A stretch of 64,000 nt of DNA from Terriglobia bacterium (GTDB taxonomy: Bacteria; Acidobacteriota; Terriglobia; JAIQFV01), in the NCBI GenBank assembly GCA_028716525.1, contig JAQUPQ010000001.1, forward strand, positions 1 to 64,000, read 5' to 3'. The position numbers and the translations under genes were made by a program. This document shows, one piece after another, positions 18,183 to 26,412 of the stretch. Numbering within the stretch: the first letter of the stretch is position 1; every line of letters begins with the position of its first letter. The notes beneath the pieces are model-generated. The model ran no database searches. It saw only the letters and a program-made list of their open reading frames with translations, and was not told where the DNA came from.

Positions 18183-18791
18183 CTACATCTTTCCGCCACG
18201 GAGCATTTCGTCATACTTCGCGATTTGTTGCTCGCTGAGGGCTGCTCGCATTGCCATGTGCGCCTGCAAATGGGTCCTTCGAAGCTTTCCCTGCAAATCC
18301 GAGATTTGCGTGGTCAGCAGACGCAGTTGTTCCGGATCGATGGAATGAGCCGCAAACGCGGAATCGAGCTTTTCTTCGAGCGTCAGAATCTGTGATCCCA
18401 AAGCGACTGCCTGAGCGTGCATTTCATCGAACAAATGTTGAGCCTCTTTGCGTTGGCTGGGCGAAAGATTCAAGTCATCGGCCAGATCGAGTACATGACG
18501 CGGGCCCGGATAGTGATTCAGTTCCGCGGCTTTCGCCAGTCCCATTCCTTCCCCGCTTCGATATCCTTGAATCTGTTCCCCGGTCAGGGTCTTGATGGAC
18601 CCCGGCGCCCCCTTTCCTGAATTCTCCATGGACATATTCATGCCGGAATGTTGTTCATGCATAGGACAGTTGGCCATGGCAGGATCACCCTGCGCGACCT
18701 TGGAATCATGTTGATGTTGTCCGAATGCGGGCGCAACGAGTATCAACACACCTGCCAGAAGTCCGGTGACCATTACTTTTCTGTTCGACAC
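18183..18791 (-). CDS. Spy/CpxP (LTXXQ)-like periplasmic protein
   Basis: A 202-residue protein starting with GTG, with AAGGAG about 10 bases upstream; an ATG six codons later is an alternative. A signal peptide ends near AFG-QHQH. The early mature part is rich in His and Met (HQHDSK, MHEQHSGMNMSMEN), suggesting metal binding. From about residue 100, DLNLSPSQRKEAQHLFDEM and LSEQQIAKYDEML are the helical, LTxxQ-like elements of Spy/CpxP proteins. These act as periplasmic chaperones or stress sensors, often linked to copper or other metals. A metal-stress role here is inferred only from the His/Met-rich segment. Confidence 0.7.
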   Translation of the reverse strand: MSNRKVMVTGLLAGVLILVAPAFGQHQHDSKVAQGDPAMANCPMHEQHSGMNMSMENSGKGAPGSIKTLTGEQIQGYRSGEGMGLAKAAELNHYPGPRHVLDLADDLNLSPSQRKEAQHLFDEMHAQAVALGSQILTLEEKLDSAFAAHSIDPEQLRLLTTQISDLQGKLRRTHLQAHMAMRAALSEQQIAKYDEMLRGGKM

Positions 18792-18925
18792 GGTTTGTCT
18801 GCTCCTTTTTGAATTTTCGTTTCATCTGAAACATCCGATCCTTGAAATGGTGATGAGAATTCAATTTTGAATGTCAGGGATTTTATGGGTGGCATGAAGC
18901 ACCGTCCCGGGCCAAAGCAAATAAC

Positions 18926-19525
18926 TTATTTTCGGCGAAGTCCGGTGCGAATTTCACTCGCCATTCGCACCAAGTGCGGCCAGTGAGCAATCCAAATGAT
19001 AACTGCCAGCGCTATAAAGCCCACCACCACGGGTGTGTCGTACGTTCTCCATCGGGCTACCAGAGGAGAGATTGCCATGGCGATCAAAACACCGGCGTTG
19101 TATTGGCGGGTAATTAAAGCCAGCACGAGGGCCACCAGACCTACGACCAAGGTTAGTCGATAATCAAATACCAGACCGGCGCCCAAGGCCGTTGCAAGTC
19201 CGCGGCCACCGTGAAAATGCAACTGCACCGGCCAGATATGTCCCAAGACGACCACGAGTAGAATCCCTACCAAGACCCTTGGAGATTCTCTCATCCAAAC
19301 GCCAATTCCCATGGCGACAGCGCCTTTGATTGTGTCTCCAAGGAATGTCAACACAAAACCTTTTTTCCCCAGTATTCGGCTGGCGTTCAGTGCGCCGGTG
19401 CTGGCGCTTCCCAGGGTCCGGAGGTCGCGTCCCGCCAGGAGTCGCACGACGTAATAGCCGGTTGAAATGCAGCCGAGACCGTACGCCACAACCAGCAGAA
19501 GAACAATTTTGATAAAGTCAGGCAT
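18926..19525 (-). CDS. plsY: PlsY-family glycerol-3-phosphate acyltransferase
   Basis: A 199-residue inner-membrane protein with at least five hydrophobic helices, the size of PlsY. PlsY transfers an acyl group from acyl-phosphate to glycerol-3-phosphate in the first step of phospholipid synthesis. Motif 1 appears as GSASTGALNASR (usual GSGNxGATN) and motif 2 as GHIWPVQLHFHGGRGLATALG-type sequence (usual GHxxPxFxxFxGGKGVAT). The family Lys is replaced by Arg, and both motifs deviate. It may therefore be a divergent second PlsY rather than the housekeeping copy. It lies downstream of the prolyl oligopeptidase gene with a 123-base gap. Confidence 0.82.
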   Translation of the reverse strand: MPDFIKIVLLLVVAYGLGCISTGYYVVRLLAGRDLRTLGSASTGALNASRILGKKGFVLTFLGDTIKGAVAMGIGVWMRESPRVLVGILLVVVLGHIWPVQLHFHGGRGLATALGAGLVFDYRLTLVVGLVALVLALITRQYNAGVLIAMAISPLVARWRTYDTPVVVGFIALAVIIWIAHWPHLVRMASEIRTGLRRK

Positions 19526-19648
19526 TGGAACGAGAATCGCGCCGTCGACTGCGTTAACGAGGATAGGTTGGAAGAAGCCTCAAACGAGTGTCGCGGGAGC
19601 GGAAAAGGCCCTGCTCCCGCGATCAAGTCATTCACCTAACGAAGAGCT

Positions 19649-21793
19649 TCAATACTTCGGCGTGATGCCGAGATTGTAAAAAACAAACGAGTAAATATCC
19701 GCCGTCTGCTCGATCGTTTTCGTGGTATTACTGGCGCCGTGTCCCGATCTCGTATCGATGCGAATCAAGATGGGATTTTCACTCGTATTCTTCGCCTGCA
19801 GCGTGGCGGCATACTTGAAGGAGTGTGCCGGAACCACCCGATCGTCGTGATCCGCCGTCGTAATCAACGTGGCCGGGTATTTCGCGCCATCGCCAATATT
19901 CTGAAGGGGAGAATACTTATAGATCGCCTTAAATTCTTCCGGATTGTCGCTTGATCCATAATCGGCAATCCAGTTCCACCCGATCGTGAACTTCTGAAAG
20001 CGCAGCATATCCATGACGCCGACCTGCGGAACCGCCACTTTGAATAAATCCGGTCGTTGGTTCAACACCGCACCGACCAGCAATCCCCCATTCGAAGCGC
20101 CGTTCATGGCCAGATGCTCCACCGAAGTGTATTTGTTCGTGATGAGATATTCCGCTGCGGCGATGAAATCATCGAACACATTCTGTTTTTCCAGCTTCAT
20201 GCCGGCGTGATGCCATTTCTCGCCGTATTCTCCGCCCCCGCGCATGTTGGCGGAAGCGTACACAAAACCCTGCTCCAGCAAAGCCAGGCGCAAGGAATTG
20301 AAGTTTGGCGATGTCGTGATATTGAATCCCCCGTATCCATACAGCAATGCCGGATTCCTGCCGTTCAGCTGCAGCCCTTTCTTGTAAACCAGGAACATGG
20401 GAACCTGGGTTCCGTCTTTGCTTCGATAAAACACTTGCTTGACTTCGTAGTCGGTAGGCTTGAAACCGGGGATTTCCGGGGCCCGAAACACGCTGGATTT
20501 TTGAGTCGCGATGTCGTAGCGGTAAATGGTCGGCGGAAAATTAAAGGACGAAAAGGTGTAGAACACCATGGTGTCATCCTTGCGGCCACCAAATCCACCG
20601 GCTGATCCCAAACCCGGAAACTTGATTTCATTTTCCAACTTGCCGTCGCGGCTGTAAACATAGGCGCGAGTTGTGACATCCTTGAGATACGTAACGAACA
20701 GTTTTCCGCCAACCGAAGACACGCCCTCCAAAGGTTCCGGCTTTTCAGAGATCACGTCTTTCCAATTCTGTTCGGCCGGATTGGCCGGGTCAAACAAGAA
20801 CACCCGCCCATTGGGCGCTTTGTGAGTCGTTTCAACCAAAAGCTTGCCGTTGACATCATCGACAACATGATACCGGTCGTTGCTGATCTCCGCCACGATG
20901 GGAGTAAAATCCTTCTGCCCCTTGGAAAGATCTCGATAGAACAGCGCGTTGCCGTCCTTACCTTTTCCTCTTTCGGAAACACTCAGAATCAGGAACCGTT
21001 GATCTTCCGACGTTTGAGCATTGTTGAAGCGCTGGGGATTGGCAGGATCCTGGTAGATTAACTGGTCCTCGGCTTGAGTCGTGCCGATCTTGTGGTAATA
21101 GACCCTTTGATTTTCATTCTTGAAGGTCAGCTCCTTGCCCTTCTCAGGTGCGTCATATCGACTGTAGTAAAAGCCTTCGCCCTGCCATGCCACGCCGGAG
21201 GACTTGATCCACTTCAAATCATCCGCCAGCGGTTTCTTGGTGGCTACTTCCATGACGTGGTACTCCTGCCAATCCGAGCCGCCGCTGGAAAGCCCATAGG
21301 CCGCATACTTGGCGTCTTTGGAAACGCTGAATGCCCCCAACCGCACGGTCCCGTCCTTGGAAAGAGCGTTGGGGTCAATGAACACCTCGGGCGTTCCCGT
21401 CAGACCTTTCTGAATGTAGAGCACACTTTGATTTTGAAGACCGTCATTCTTGGAAAAGAAATAATACTCGCCGCGCCGCGACGGGGCGGTGTACTTGGGA
21501 TAGTTATAGAGTTTTTCCAAACGATCCTTGACCTCGGCTCGATAAGGAATCTTCTCCAGGTAACCGAAGGTAACCTTGTTCTCCTGCTGTACCCACTCAG
21601 CCGTTTCAGCCGAATTCTCATCCTCCAACCAACGGTAAGGATCAGCCACTTTCACGCCGAAATAGGTGTCGACATGATCAACTTTCTTCGCCACAGGATA
21701 ATGAAGTTTTTCGGCGACGGCAGGCAGAGCGCACAAAGCCAAGCCGATCACGCCAACCACAAGCCATCTCAAGCGAAAAGTGCGATTTTTCAT
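19649..21793 (-). CDS. Exported prolyl oligopeptidase (S9A)
   Basis: A 714-residue serine peptidase with a signal peptide (MKNRTFRLRW, hydrophobic core, AVA-EKL) and GGAGGAAT before the ATG. The N-terminal portion (about 70-430) is the seven-bladed propeller that limits access to small peptides. The C-terminal alpha/beta hydrolase holds GASNGGLLVG with the nucleophile Ser near 566, Asp in DHDDRVVPAH near 650, and His in RSGHGASN near 688. It cleaves after proline in short peptides, and export suggests periplasmic or outer-surface peptide scavenging. Length and motif order match the family. The three GTCCCC-type palindromes at 21878-21931 lie just upstream. Confidence 0.95.
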   Translation of the reverse strand: MKNRTFRLRWLVVGVIGLALCALPAVAEKLHYPVAKKVDHVDTYFGVKVADPYRWLEDENSAETAEWVQQENKVTFGYLEKIPYRAEVKDRLEKLYNYPKYTAPSRRGEYYFFSKNDGLQNQSVLYIQKGLTGTPEVFIDPNALSKDGTVRLGAFSVSKDAKYAAYGLSSGGSDWQEYHVMEVATKKPLADDLKWIKSSGVAWQGEGFYYSRYDAPEKGKELTFKNENQRVYYHKIGTTQAEDQLIYQDPANPQRFNNAQTSEDQRFLILSVSERGKGKDGNALFYRDLSKGQKDFTPIVAEISNDRYHVVDDVNGKLLVETTHKAPNGRVFLFDPANPAEQNWKDVISEKPEPLEGVSSVGGKLFVTYLKDVTTRAYVYSRDGKLENEIKFPGLGSAGGFGGRKDDTMVFYTFSSFNFPPTIYRYDIATQKSSVFRAPEIPGFKPTDYEVKQVFYRSKDGTQVPMFLVYKKGLQLNGRNPALLYGYGGFNITTSPNFNSLRLALLEQGFVYASANMRGGGEYGEKWHHAGMKLEKQNVFDDFIAAAEYLITNKYTSVEHLAMNGASNGGLLVGAVLNQRPDLFKVAVPQVGVMDMLRFQKFTIGWNWIADYGSSDNPEEFKAIYKYSPLQNIGDGAKYPATLITTADHDDRVVPAHSFKYAATLQAKNTSENPILIRIDTRSGHGASNTTKTIEQTADIYSFVFYNLGITPKY

Positions 21794-21877
21794 TTGTATT
21801 CCTCCAAAAGTTTTATGGATTCAAGAATTGAATGTGCGGGTCTGAAAACCAAAGCCGGGGGACTGCCCGCCTCTCCA

Positions 21878-21931
21878 GGGGCTGTCCCCGTTCTTGAAGG
21901 GACTGTCCCCGTGTCTCAGGGAGCTGTCCCC
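21878..21931. repeat. Three tandem GGGxCTGTCCCC near-palindromes
   Basis: GGGGCTGTCCCC (21878-21889), GGGACTGTCCCC (21899-21910) and GGGAGCTGTCCCC (21919-21931) recur with a 20-21-base period. A more degenerate unit lies around 21856. They occupy the 165-base gap between the VOC gene and the prolyl oligopeptidase gene. Confidence 0.65.
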
Positions 21932-21958
21932 ACTCTTTAGTGCTCGAGGCACCGGTTC

Positions 21959-22318
21959 CTATTTTGCAGTAGGCTGTAGAATTCCAAACATATTGCCTTC
22001 GGGGTCGGCGCAATAGGCGTGCGTTCCCACCCCCTGAATTTCATGAGGTCCGAAAACTTTCTTGCCGCCCGCGACCTCGATGCTGGCGATCATCTGCTCA
22101 AGCGATTCCACCTGAACTGTGTTGATGACGGCCTGTTGAAAATGGCGCTCCATGATCCCACCGTTAATCCCCGGTGTGTCATCAGGGCCTGTGGTCACCA
22201 ACCAATACGCCTGCGGGTCATTCCAAGTTGCAATCTTCCAGCCCAGGGTTTTTCGGTAAAACTCGGCCATCTTTTCCGGGTCGTTTGCCAGAATTTCAAA
22301 GTGAACAGGGCGCGCCAT
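21959..22318 (-). CDS. VOC (glyoxalase/bleomycin-resistance) family protein
   Basis: A 119-residue protein; the ATG at 22318 was chosen because GAGGTG lies 7 bases upstream, although GTG at 22327 is in frame. It shows the paired beta-alpha-beta-beta-beta modules of the vicinal-oxygen-chelate fold. PVHFEILANDPEKMAEFYRKT opens the first module and INTVQVESLEQMIASIEVAGGKKVF the second, and it ends with the family-typical YCADPEGNMFGILQ. A His near the start and a Glu-type residue near the end of each module could bind a metal, but the substrate cannot be read from sequence. Similar small cytoplasmic proteins are often annotated as lyases or dioxygenase-like. Confidence 0.85.
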   Translation of the reverse strand: MARPVHFEILANDPEKMAEFYRKTLGWKIATWNDPQAYWLVTTGPDDTPGINGGIMERHFQQAVINTVQVESLEQMIASIEVAGGKKVFGPHEIQGVGTHAYCADPEGNMFGILQPTAK

Positions 22319-22451
22319 GGGAATCACCTCGTGCGGAATTTGAATTCCGAGAGTATAAGGAGCAACCGGTCAGATCACAAGAGGAAACCCAAGTCGAACG
22401 GCGCTCTGTTAGCTTATCCACCCGCTTGGAATAAGGGCGGCGTTTTCATCT

Positions 22452-22479
22452 TTGAAGTCTGCTCTCCTGCCGATATAAT
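22452..22479 (+). promoter_or_regulatory. Possible sigma-70 promoter
   Basis: TTGAAG at 22452-22457 and TATAAT at 22474-22479 are 16 bases apart in the 457-base region between the VOC gene and the PBP4 gene. If used, it gives a leader of nearly 300 bases before the gene at 22776. Nothing else is recognisable in that gap. Confidence 0.4.
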
Positions 22480-22775
22480 CACCTCCTTGTGTGCAATGGA
22501 TTTGACGTTGGGGCTGGAGTTGCCTGAGGGCGAATCGTTTAAAATTCCGGCAGTGACTCATTTTGAATTCAACCTTAAAGGAGCGCTAAGAAAGCGCAAC
22601 GGATTTAGAATCTGCTCCGCCTGCTTCGCGAATCCTTTGCGCCCCTTGCGGTTAAGAAGCCCTTGGGATTACGCATGAAGTCGAAACTGAATCCCCAGTG
22701 AAATTCTTGAATCTTTAATGACTAAAGCTCACTCCATCGTTTCAGAATCCGCAATACCTGGATGCATCTAAAACT

Positions 22776-24368
22776 ATGAATCTGCAGCGCAAAACGAAGG
22801 ATCGGATCCTGACTTTCGGGCTTCTGGTTTCTATCCTTCTCCTCCTGTTCACCGGTCCACTCCACGCCCGCAAGAAAAGGCCCACGGCTCCTCCTTTGGA
22901 CCAGCAGGTGGAGCAAATACTCAAGTCATCGCCGATCGCCAACGGCTTTTTCGGCATTCAAGTTTATTCGCTGGATCGAAACCAAGTCGTTTTTGAAAAG
23001 GATGCCGATCATCTTTTCGTTCCCGCATCCAATACCAAACTTTACACGATCTCCACGGCGTTGGCCCGGCTTCCCCTGGATCATCGTTTTCACACCACTT
23101 TGGAAACCTCCGGCCGCATCGACAAGTTCGGACGGCTTCTCGGAGATTTGATTTTGGTGGGACGAGGTGATCCGAATCTTTCAAACCGCGTCCTTCCCTA
23201 CGATCCCAAAGCTACACGTACCGAATCGAAACTCCAAGCCATCGACACCTTGGCGAATCAGCTGGTCTCTAAAGGAGTGAAATCTATCAACGGCGACCTC
23301 GTCGGCGACGACTCCTTCTTCATCAATGAACCCGTCGGCGATAGTTGGGGCTGGGATGATCTGATGTGGTGGTTTGGCGCGCCGGTGAGCGCTCTCACTC
23401 TCAACGACAATGTCTTTTCTCTCGCCCTGGCCCCGGCTGAACGCGTGGGCGAGCCCGCGTTCATCATAGTCGATCCGTTTTATCACGGACTCAAGATTCA
23501 GAATGAGCTGATCACGACTCCCGCAGGAACGGAACGCCGGGTGCATCTCGAACGCTCGCCGGGTTCATCGCTTCTCCACGTTTGGGGAACTTTTCCTTTG
23601 GATGCCAAACCGCAACAGGAATCCTTGGCTGTCGAGGAACCGGCGCGTGTGGCGGCCGAGGCTTTGCGCCGTGCGCTGGAAGCCAAGGGTGTTGTCCTCT
23701 ATGGACGAGTTCGGGTCCTTCATCGTGAATTGTGGGACGTCGGCCCTACGATTGGCGCACCGCCTTTGAAAATTGCGCAGAGAACAGTGCTTGCTGAAAT
23801 CGTCTCTCATCCCCTGTCGGAAGATCTCAAAGTCATCGCCAAAGTCTCACAAAACCTCCACGCCGAAGTGTTGCTGCGTTTGATTGGCGCCCAGGTCAAA
23901 AATGAGGGATCGGTCCGTGCCGGGCTCGCGGCGGAGCATGAATTCTTGAATCAGGCGGGCGTGAACGACAACGATTACCAACTGAATGACGGATCGGGCA
24001 TGGACGGGCACAATCTGGTGGCGCCCCGGGCCACCGTGCAGCTGCTTCGTTATAACTGGGCGCAACCGTACCGCGACGCTTTTGTCGACCTTCTTCCCAT
24101 CGCCGGAACCGACGGAACCATTGCCTCTCGATTCAAGGAGACCGCCGCGGCCGGGAAAGTTTTTGCCAAAACCGGAACCTTGACGCACGCCAACGCCCTG
24201 TCGGGCTACGCCACATCTCCAAGCGGCGAACACTTTGCCTTTTCCATGATGACGAACAATCACGCCCAGGATTCCAAGTTGGCGACCGACACCATGGACA
24301 AAGTTCTGGAAACCATCTTGACCTATCCTCCAGCGGCGACCAAAATCAGGCGAACTTCACGTCGATGA
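22776..24368 (+). CDS. dacB: D-alanyl-D-alanine carboxypeptidase/endopeptidase, PBP4 type (S13)
   Basis: A 530-residue exported penicillin-binding protein with a hydrophobic signal segment (residues 11-30). The catalytic serine motif is PASNTKLYT with Ser85 and Lys88. The second box is in DGSGMDGHN near 405-414, and the third is KTGTL with Lys near 465. The insertion between the first two boxes is the usual class C arrangement. The enzyme trims or cleaves D-Ala-linked peptides of peptidoglycan in the periplasm. No strong ribosome binding site precedes the ATG. Its TGA overlaps the ATG of the deacetylase-like gene by four bases (ATGA), so the two are translationally coupled. Confidence 0.92.
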   Translation: MNLQRKTKDRILTFGLLVSILLLLFTGPLHARKKRPTAPPLDQQVEQILKSSPIANGFFGIQVYSLDRNQVVFEKDADHLFVPASNTKLYTISTALARLPLDHRFHTTLETSGRIDKFGRLLGDLILVGRGDPNLSNRVLPYDPKATRTESKLQAIDTLANQLVSKGVKSINGDLVGDDSFFINEPVGDSWGWDDLMWWFGAPVSALTLNDNVFSLALAPAERVGEPAFIIVDPFYHGLKIQNELITTPAGTERRVHLERSPGSSLLHVWGTFPLDAKPQQESLAVEEPARVAAEALRRALEAKGVVLYGRVRVLHRELWDVGPTIGAPPLKIAQRTVLAEIVSHPLSEDLKVIAKVSQNLHAEVLLRLIGAQVKNEGSVRAGLAAEHEFLNQAGVNDNDYQLNDGSGMDGHNLVAPRATVQLLRYNWAQPYRDAFVDLLPIAGTDGTIASRFKETAAAGKVFAKTGTLTHANALSGYATSPSGEHFAFSMMTNNHAQDSKLATDTMDKVLETILTYPPAATKIRRTSRR

Positions 24369-25264
24369 AGATTATTTATTCCGACGGCTACGATCTGAAC
24401 CTCGGCGACCACGTCTTCCCGACCGTGAAATACCGGAAGACCAAAGACCGCGTCCTGGCCGACCACGTGTGTACGCCGGAAGATGTGGTTGAGCCGGCGC
24501 CGGCCTCCGACGAAGACGTGGCCCTGGTTCACACCGCCGAATATATTCGCAAATTGAAAAAGGGGAAATTGAGCCGGGAAGAGATTCTCCGAATGGAAGT
24601 CCCTTACTCCAAGGAAGGGGTCGAGGCCGTATGGTTGAGCGCCGGAGGAACCATTGAAGCGTGTCACCGCGCTTTGAGTGACGGCGTCGCGGTCAACGTC
24701 GGCGGAGGTTTCCATCATGCCTTCCCGGAACACGGCGAAGGGTTTTGCATTTTGAACGACGTGGCCATCGGTATTCGGGCTTTACAAAAGCGCGAAGAAA
24801 TTCACACCGCCATGACCGTGGACTGCGACGTTCATCAGGGCAATGGCACGGCTGAAATTTTCCATGCCGACCCTACGGTATTTACACTCTCCATCCACCA
24901 GCTTCATAACTATCCACCCATCAAGCCGCCCTCCAACCTCGACATTAATTTGGAGGACGGCACCAAAGACACCGAATATCTCGATGAACTGGCTCATGGC
25001 ATGAACAAAGCCTTGAAGGAATTTCGGCCTGATTTGATCGTGTATCTCGCCGGAGCTGATCCCTATCAATATGATCAGCTGGGTGGACTGGCGCTGACCT
25101 TACACGGGCTGCAACAACGCGATGAACTGGTGTTCCGCACCGCCCGGGAACGCCAAATTCCCGTGGCGGTGACGCTGGCCGGGGGCTATGCTTATCGCGT
25201 CGACGATACCGTCACGATTCACGCCAATACCATTCAAATGGCCAAACAAATCTGTCAAAACTGA
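24365..25264 (+). CDS. Histone deacetylase-family (class II-like) zinc hydrolase
   Basis: A 299-residue cytoplasmic enzyme. Motifs of the arginase/deacetylase fold are clear. GGGFHHAFPEHGEGFCILND near 112-131 holds the paired catalytic histidines. DCDVHQGNGT near 157-166 carries the Asp and His zinc ligands, and AGADPYQYDQLGG near 227-239 the second Asp. LAGGYA near the end supplies the substrate-loop glycine pair. Bacterial members remove acetyl groups from acetylated polyamines, small amides or proteins. The ATGA overlap with the PBP4 gene indicates a shared transcript, but the metabolic link is unclear. Confidence 0.9.
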   Translation: MKIIYSDGYDLNLGDHVFPTVKYRKTKDRVLADHVCTPEDVVEPAPASDEDVALVHTAEYIRKLKKGKLSREEILRMEVPYSKEGVEAVWLSAGGTIEACHRALSDGVAVNVGGGFHHAFPEHGEGFCILNDVAIGIRALQKREEIHTAMTVDCDVHQGNGTAEIFHADPTVFTLSIHQLHNYPPIKPPSNLDINLEDGTKDTEYLDELAHGMNKALKEFRPDLIVYLAGADPYQYDQLGGLALTLHGLQQRDELVFRTARERQIPVAVTLAGGYAYRVDDTVTIHANTIQMAKQICQN

Positions 25265-25339
25265 AATCCGGCCGGGCCCTTGTGTTCTCGATCACCGTTT
25301 TGTTTTCGATTTGCGATATAATTTGCGGAGGAGTTGCTC

Positions 25340-25420
25340 ATGGGCTCCGCCGCGGCGGACACCCAAGAGCAGGAGAATCACCGGGTCGCTCCATTCGAGG
25401 CCCGGAGGGCCGGTCAGTAG
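25340..25420 (+). CDS. Possible 26-residue leader peptide
   Basis: ATG at 25340 follows GGAGGAG with a good spacing, and TATAAT lies at 25317-25322, although no convincing -35 box was found. The encoded peptide (MGSAAADTQEQENHR...) is hydrophilic and unlike anything I recognise. Two hairpins follow before the gene at 25544, so a leader or attenuation role is conceivable; chance is equally possible. Confidence 0.2.
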   Translation: MGSAAADTQEQENHRVAPFEARRAGQ

Positions 25421-25423
25421 TAG

Positions 25424-25505
25424 CCCCGTCCGCCGCTCCGCGTTTGCTGCGGAGCAAGGGCGGGGTACGGTGACGCGTAGGGCCACCCAGCCCGCCTTGG
25501 CGGGC
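25424..25505. repeat. Two consecutive GC-rich hairpins
   Basis: The first has an inner stem GCTCCGC/GCGGAGC (25435-25441 with 25449-25455) and an outer stem CCCCG/CGGGG (25424-25428 with 25461-25465). The second is GCCCGCC/GGCGGGC (25490-25496 with 25499-25505). They sit between the deacetylase-like gene and the gene at 25544, and could terminate the former or form part of a dispersed repeat. Confidence 0.45.
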
Positions 25506-25543
25506 GGCAGAACAGCATTTTCAAGACAGACGTGAGACGCCGT

Positions 25544-26368
25544 ATGAAAGCACGCTATTACATCGTGGGGCTGCTGCTGACGATTCTGGCGCTTCCCATT
25601 GCCGCGCAAGACTTGGGCGAAGTGGCCCGTAAAGAAAGAGCGCGTCAGGCCGCCATTCAGCAAAAGTCCAAGGTCTACACCAACTCCGACATCGCCACAA
25701 CCCGCCCCGCTGAGTCCGTTGTCACTCCAAAAGAGGCTGCGCCCACTGCCGGGGCGATTTTGGATCGTGAGGGTCATGACGAGCGTTATTGGAGCGAGAA
25801 GTTTTTGGCTGCCAAACAAAAATTATCGGATGCGCTGGCAACCAAGACTCGTCTGGAACAGGAAATCAAGGATTATTCCTATCGCCTTCTGAATCAGACC
25901 GATGTCTACGACCGCGAGCATCTTTACGGACCGCTCATCTACGAACACCAACAGGCTCTGGACAAAAACAAGAAAGACATCGCAGCCGCGCAGGCCGAAC
26001 TCGATGACTTGTACGTCCAGTTGCGCCAGGCCGGTGCGCCTGCCTCCTGGGCCGATTCACGGTTGGCCGAGCAACCTCCGGCTCCGGAGCAACCCACCCG
26101 CGAATACTACGCCGAACTGCTCAAACATCTGGACGCCAAATACGACGCCATGGCGCGTCCCTACCTGGAAGAGCGCTTCCGGCTGATTAATCGACGCGCT
26201 CCCGCCGCAGGGGAGCCGCTGGCCATCGACACCGGCAAGCTCGGCCTGGGCATTGATCCTTCCATTCCACAGCTCGATGCACAAATCAAAGAAGTTGAAG
26301 ATGCGCATCAAAAAGCGCGGGAAGAACTGCTTCTTCAGGCCCGACGCGCCGGATTCAATCTACAGTAA
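25544..26368 (+). CDS. Exported coiled-coil protein of unknown function
   Basis: The ATG at 25544 gives 274 residues (GTG at 25532 is in frame upstream). A signal peptide ends near IAAQ-DLG. The mature part is charged and helical, with heptad-rich stretches (ARKERARQAAIQQK, AKQKLSDALATKTRLEQEIKDY, KKDIAAAQAELDDLYVQLRQAG). A DUF4124-like or periplasmic coiled-coil adaptor shape is possible, but I cannot name a family. The short LGEVARKERARQ segment is common in acidobacterial exported proteins of unknown role. It precedes the DagK-like gene by 44 bases. Confidence 0.7.
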   Translation: MKARYYIVGLLLTILALPIAAQDLGEVARKERARQAAIQQKSKVYTNSDIATTRPAESVVTPKEAAPTAGAILDREGHDERYWSEKFLAAKQKLSDALATKTRLEQEIKDYSYRLLNQTDVYDREHLYGPLIYEHQQALDKNKKDIAAAQAELDDLYVQLRQAGAPASWADSRLAEQPPAPEQPTREYYAELLKHLDAKYDAMARPYLEERFRLINRRAPAAGEPLAIDTGKLGLGIDPSIPQLDAQIKEVEDAHQKAREELLLQARRAGFNLQ

Positions 26369-26412
26369 TAGCACTGTGACATTCTGATTTTCGATCCGTC
26401 TGGGAGGATTCC

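Noticed and set aside
22019-22678. 219-codon plus-strand frame over the VOC gene and its upstream gap
   Set aside because: Half of it is antisense to the VOC gene, and the composition is not that of a protein.
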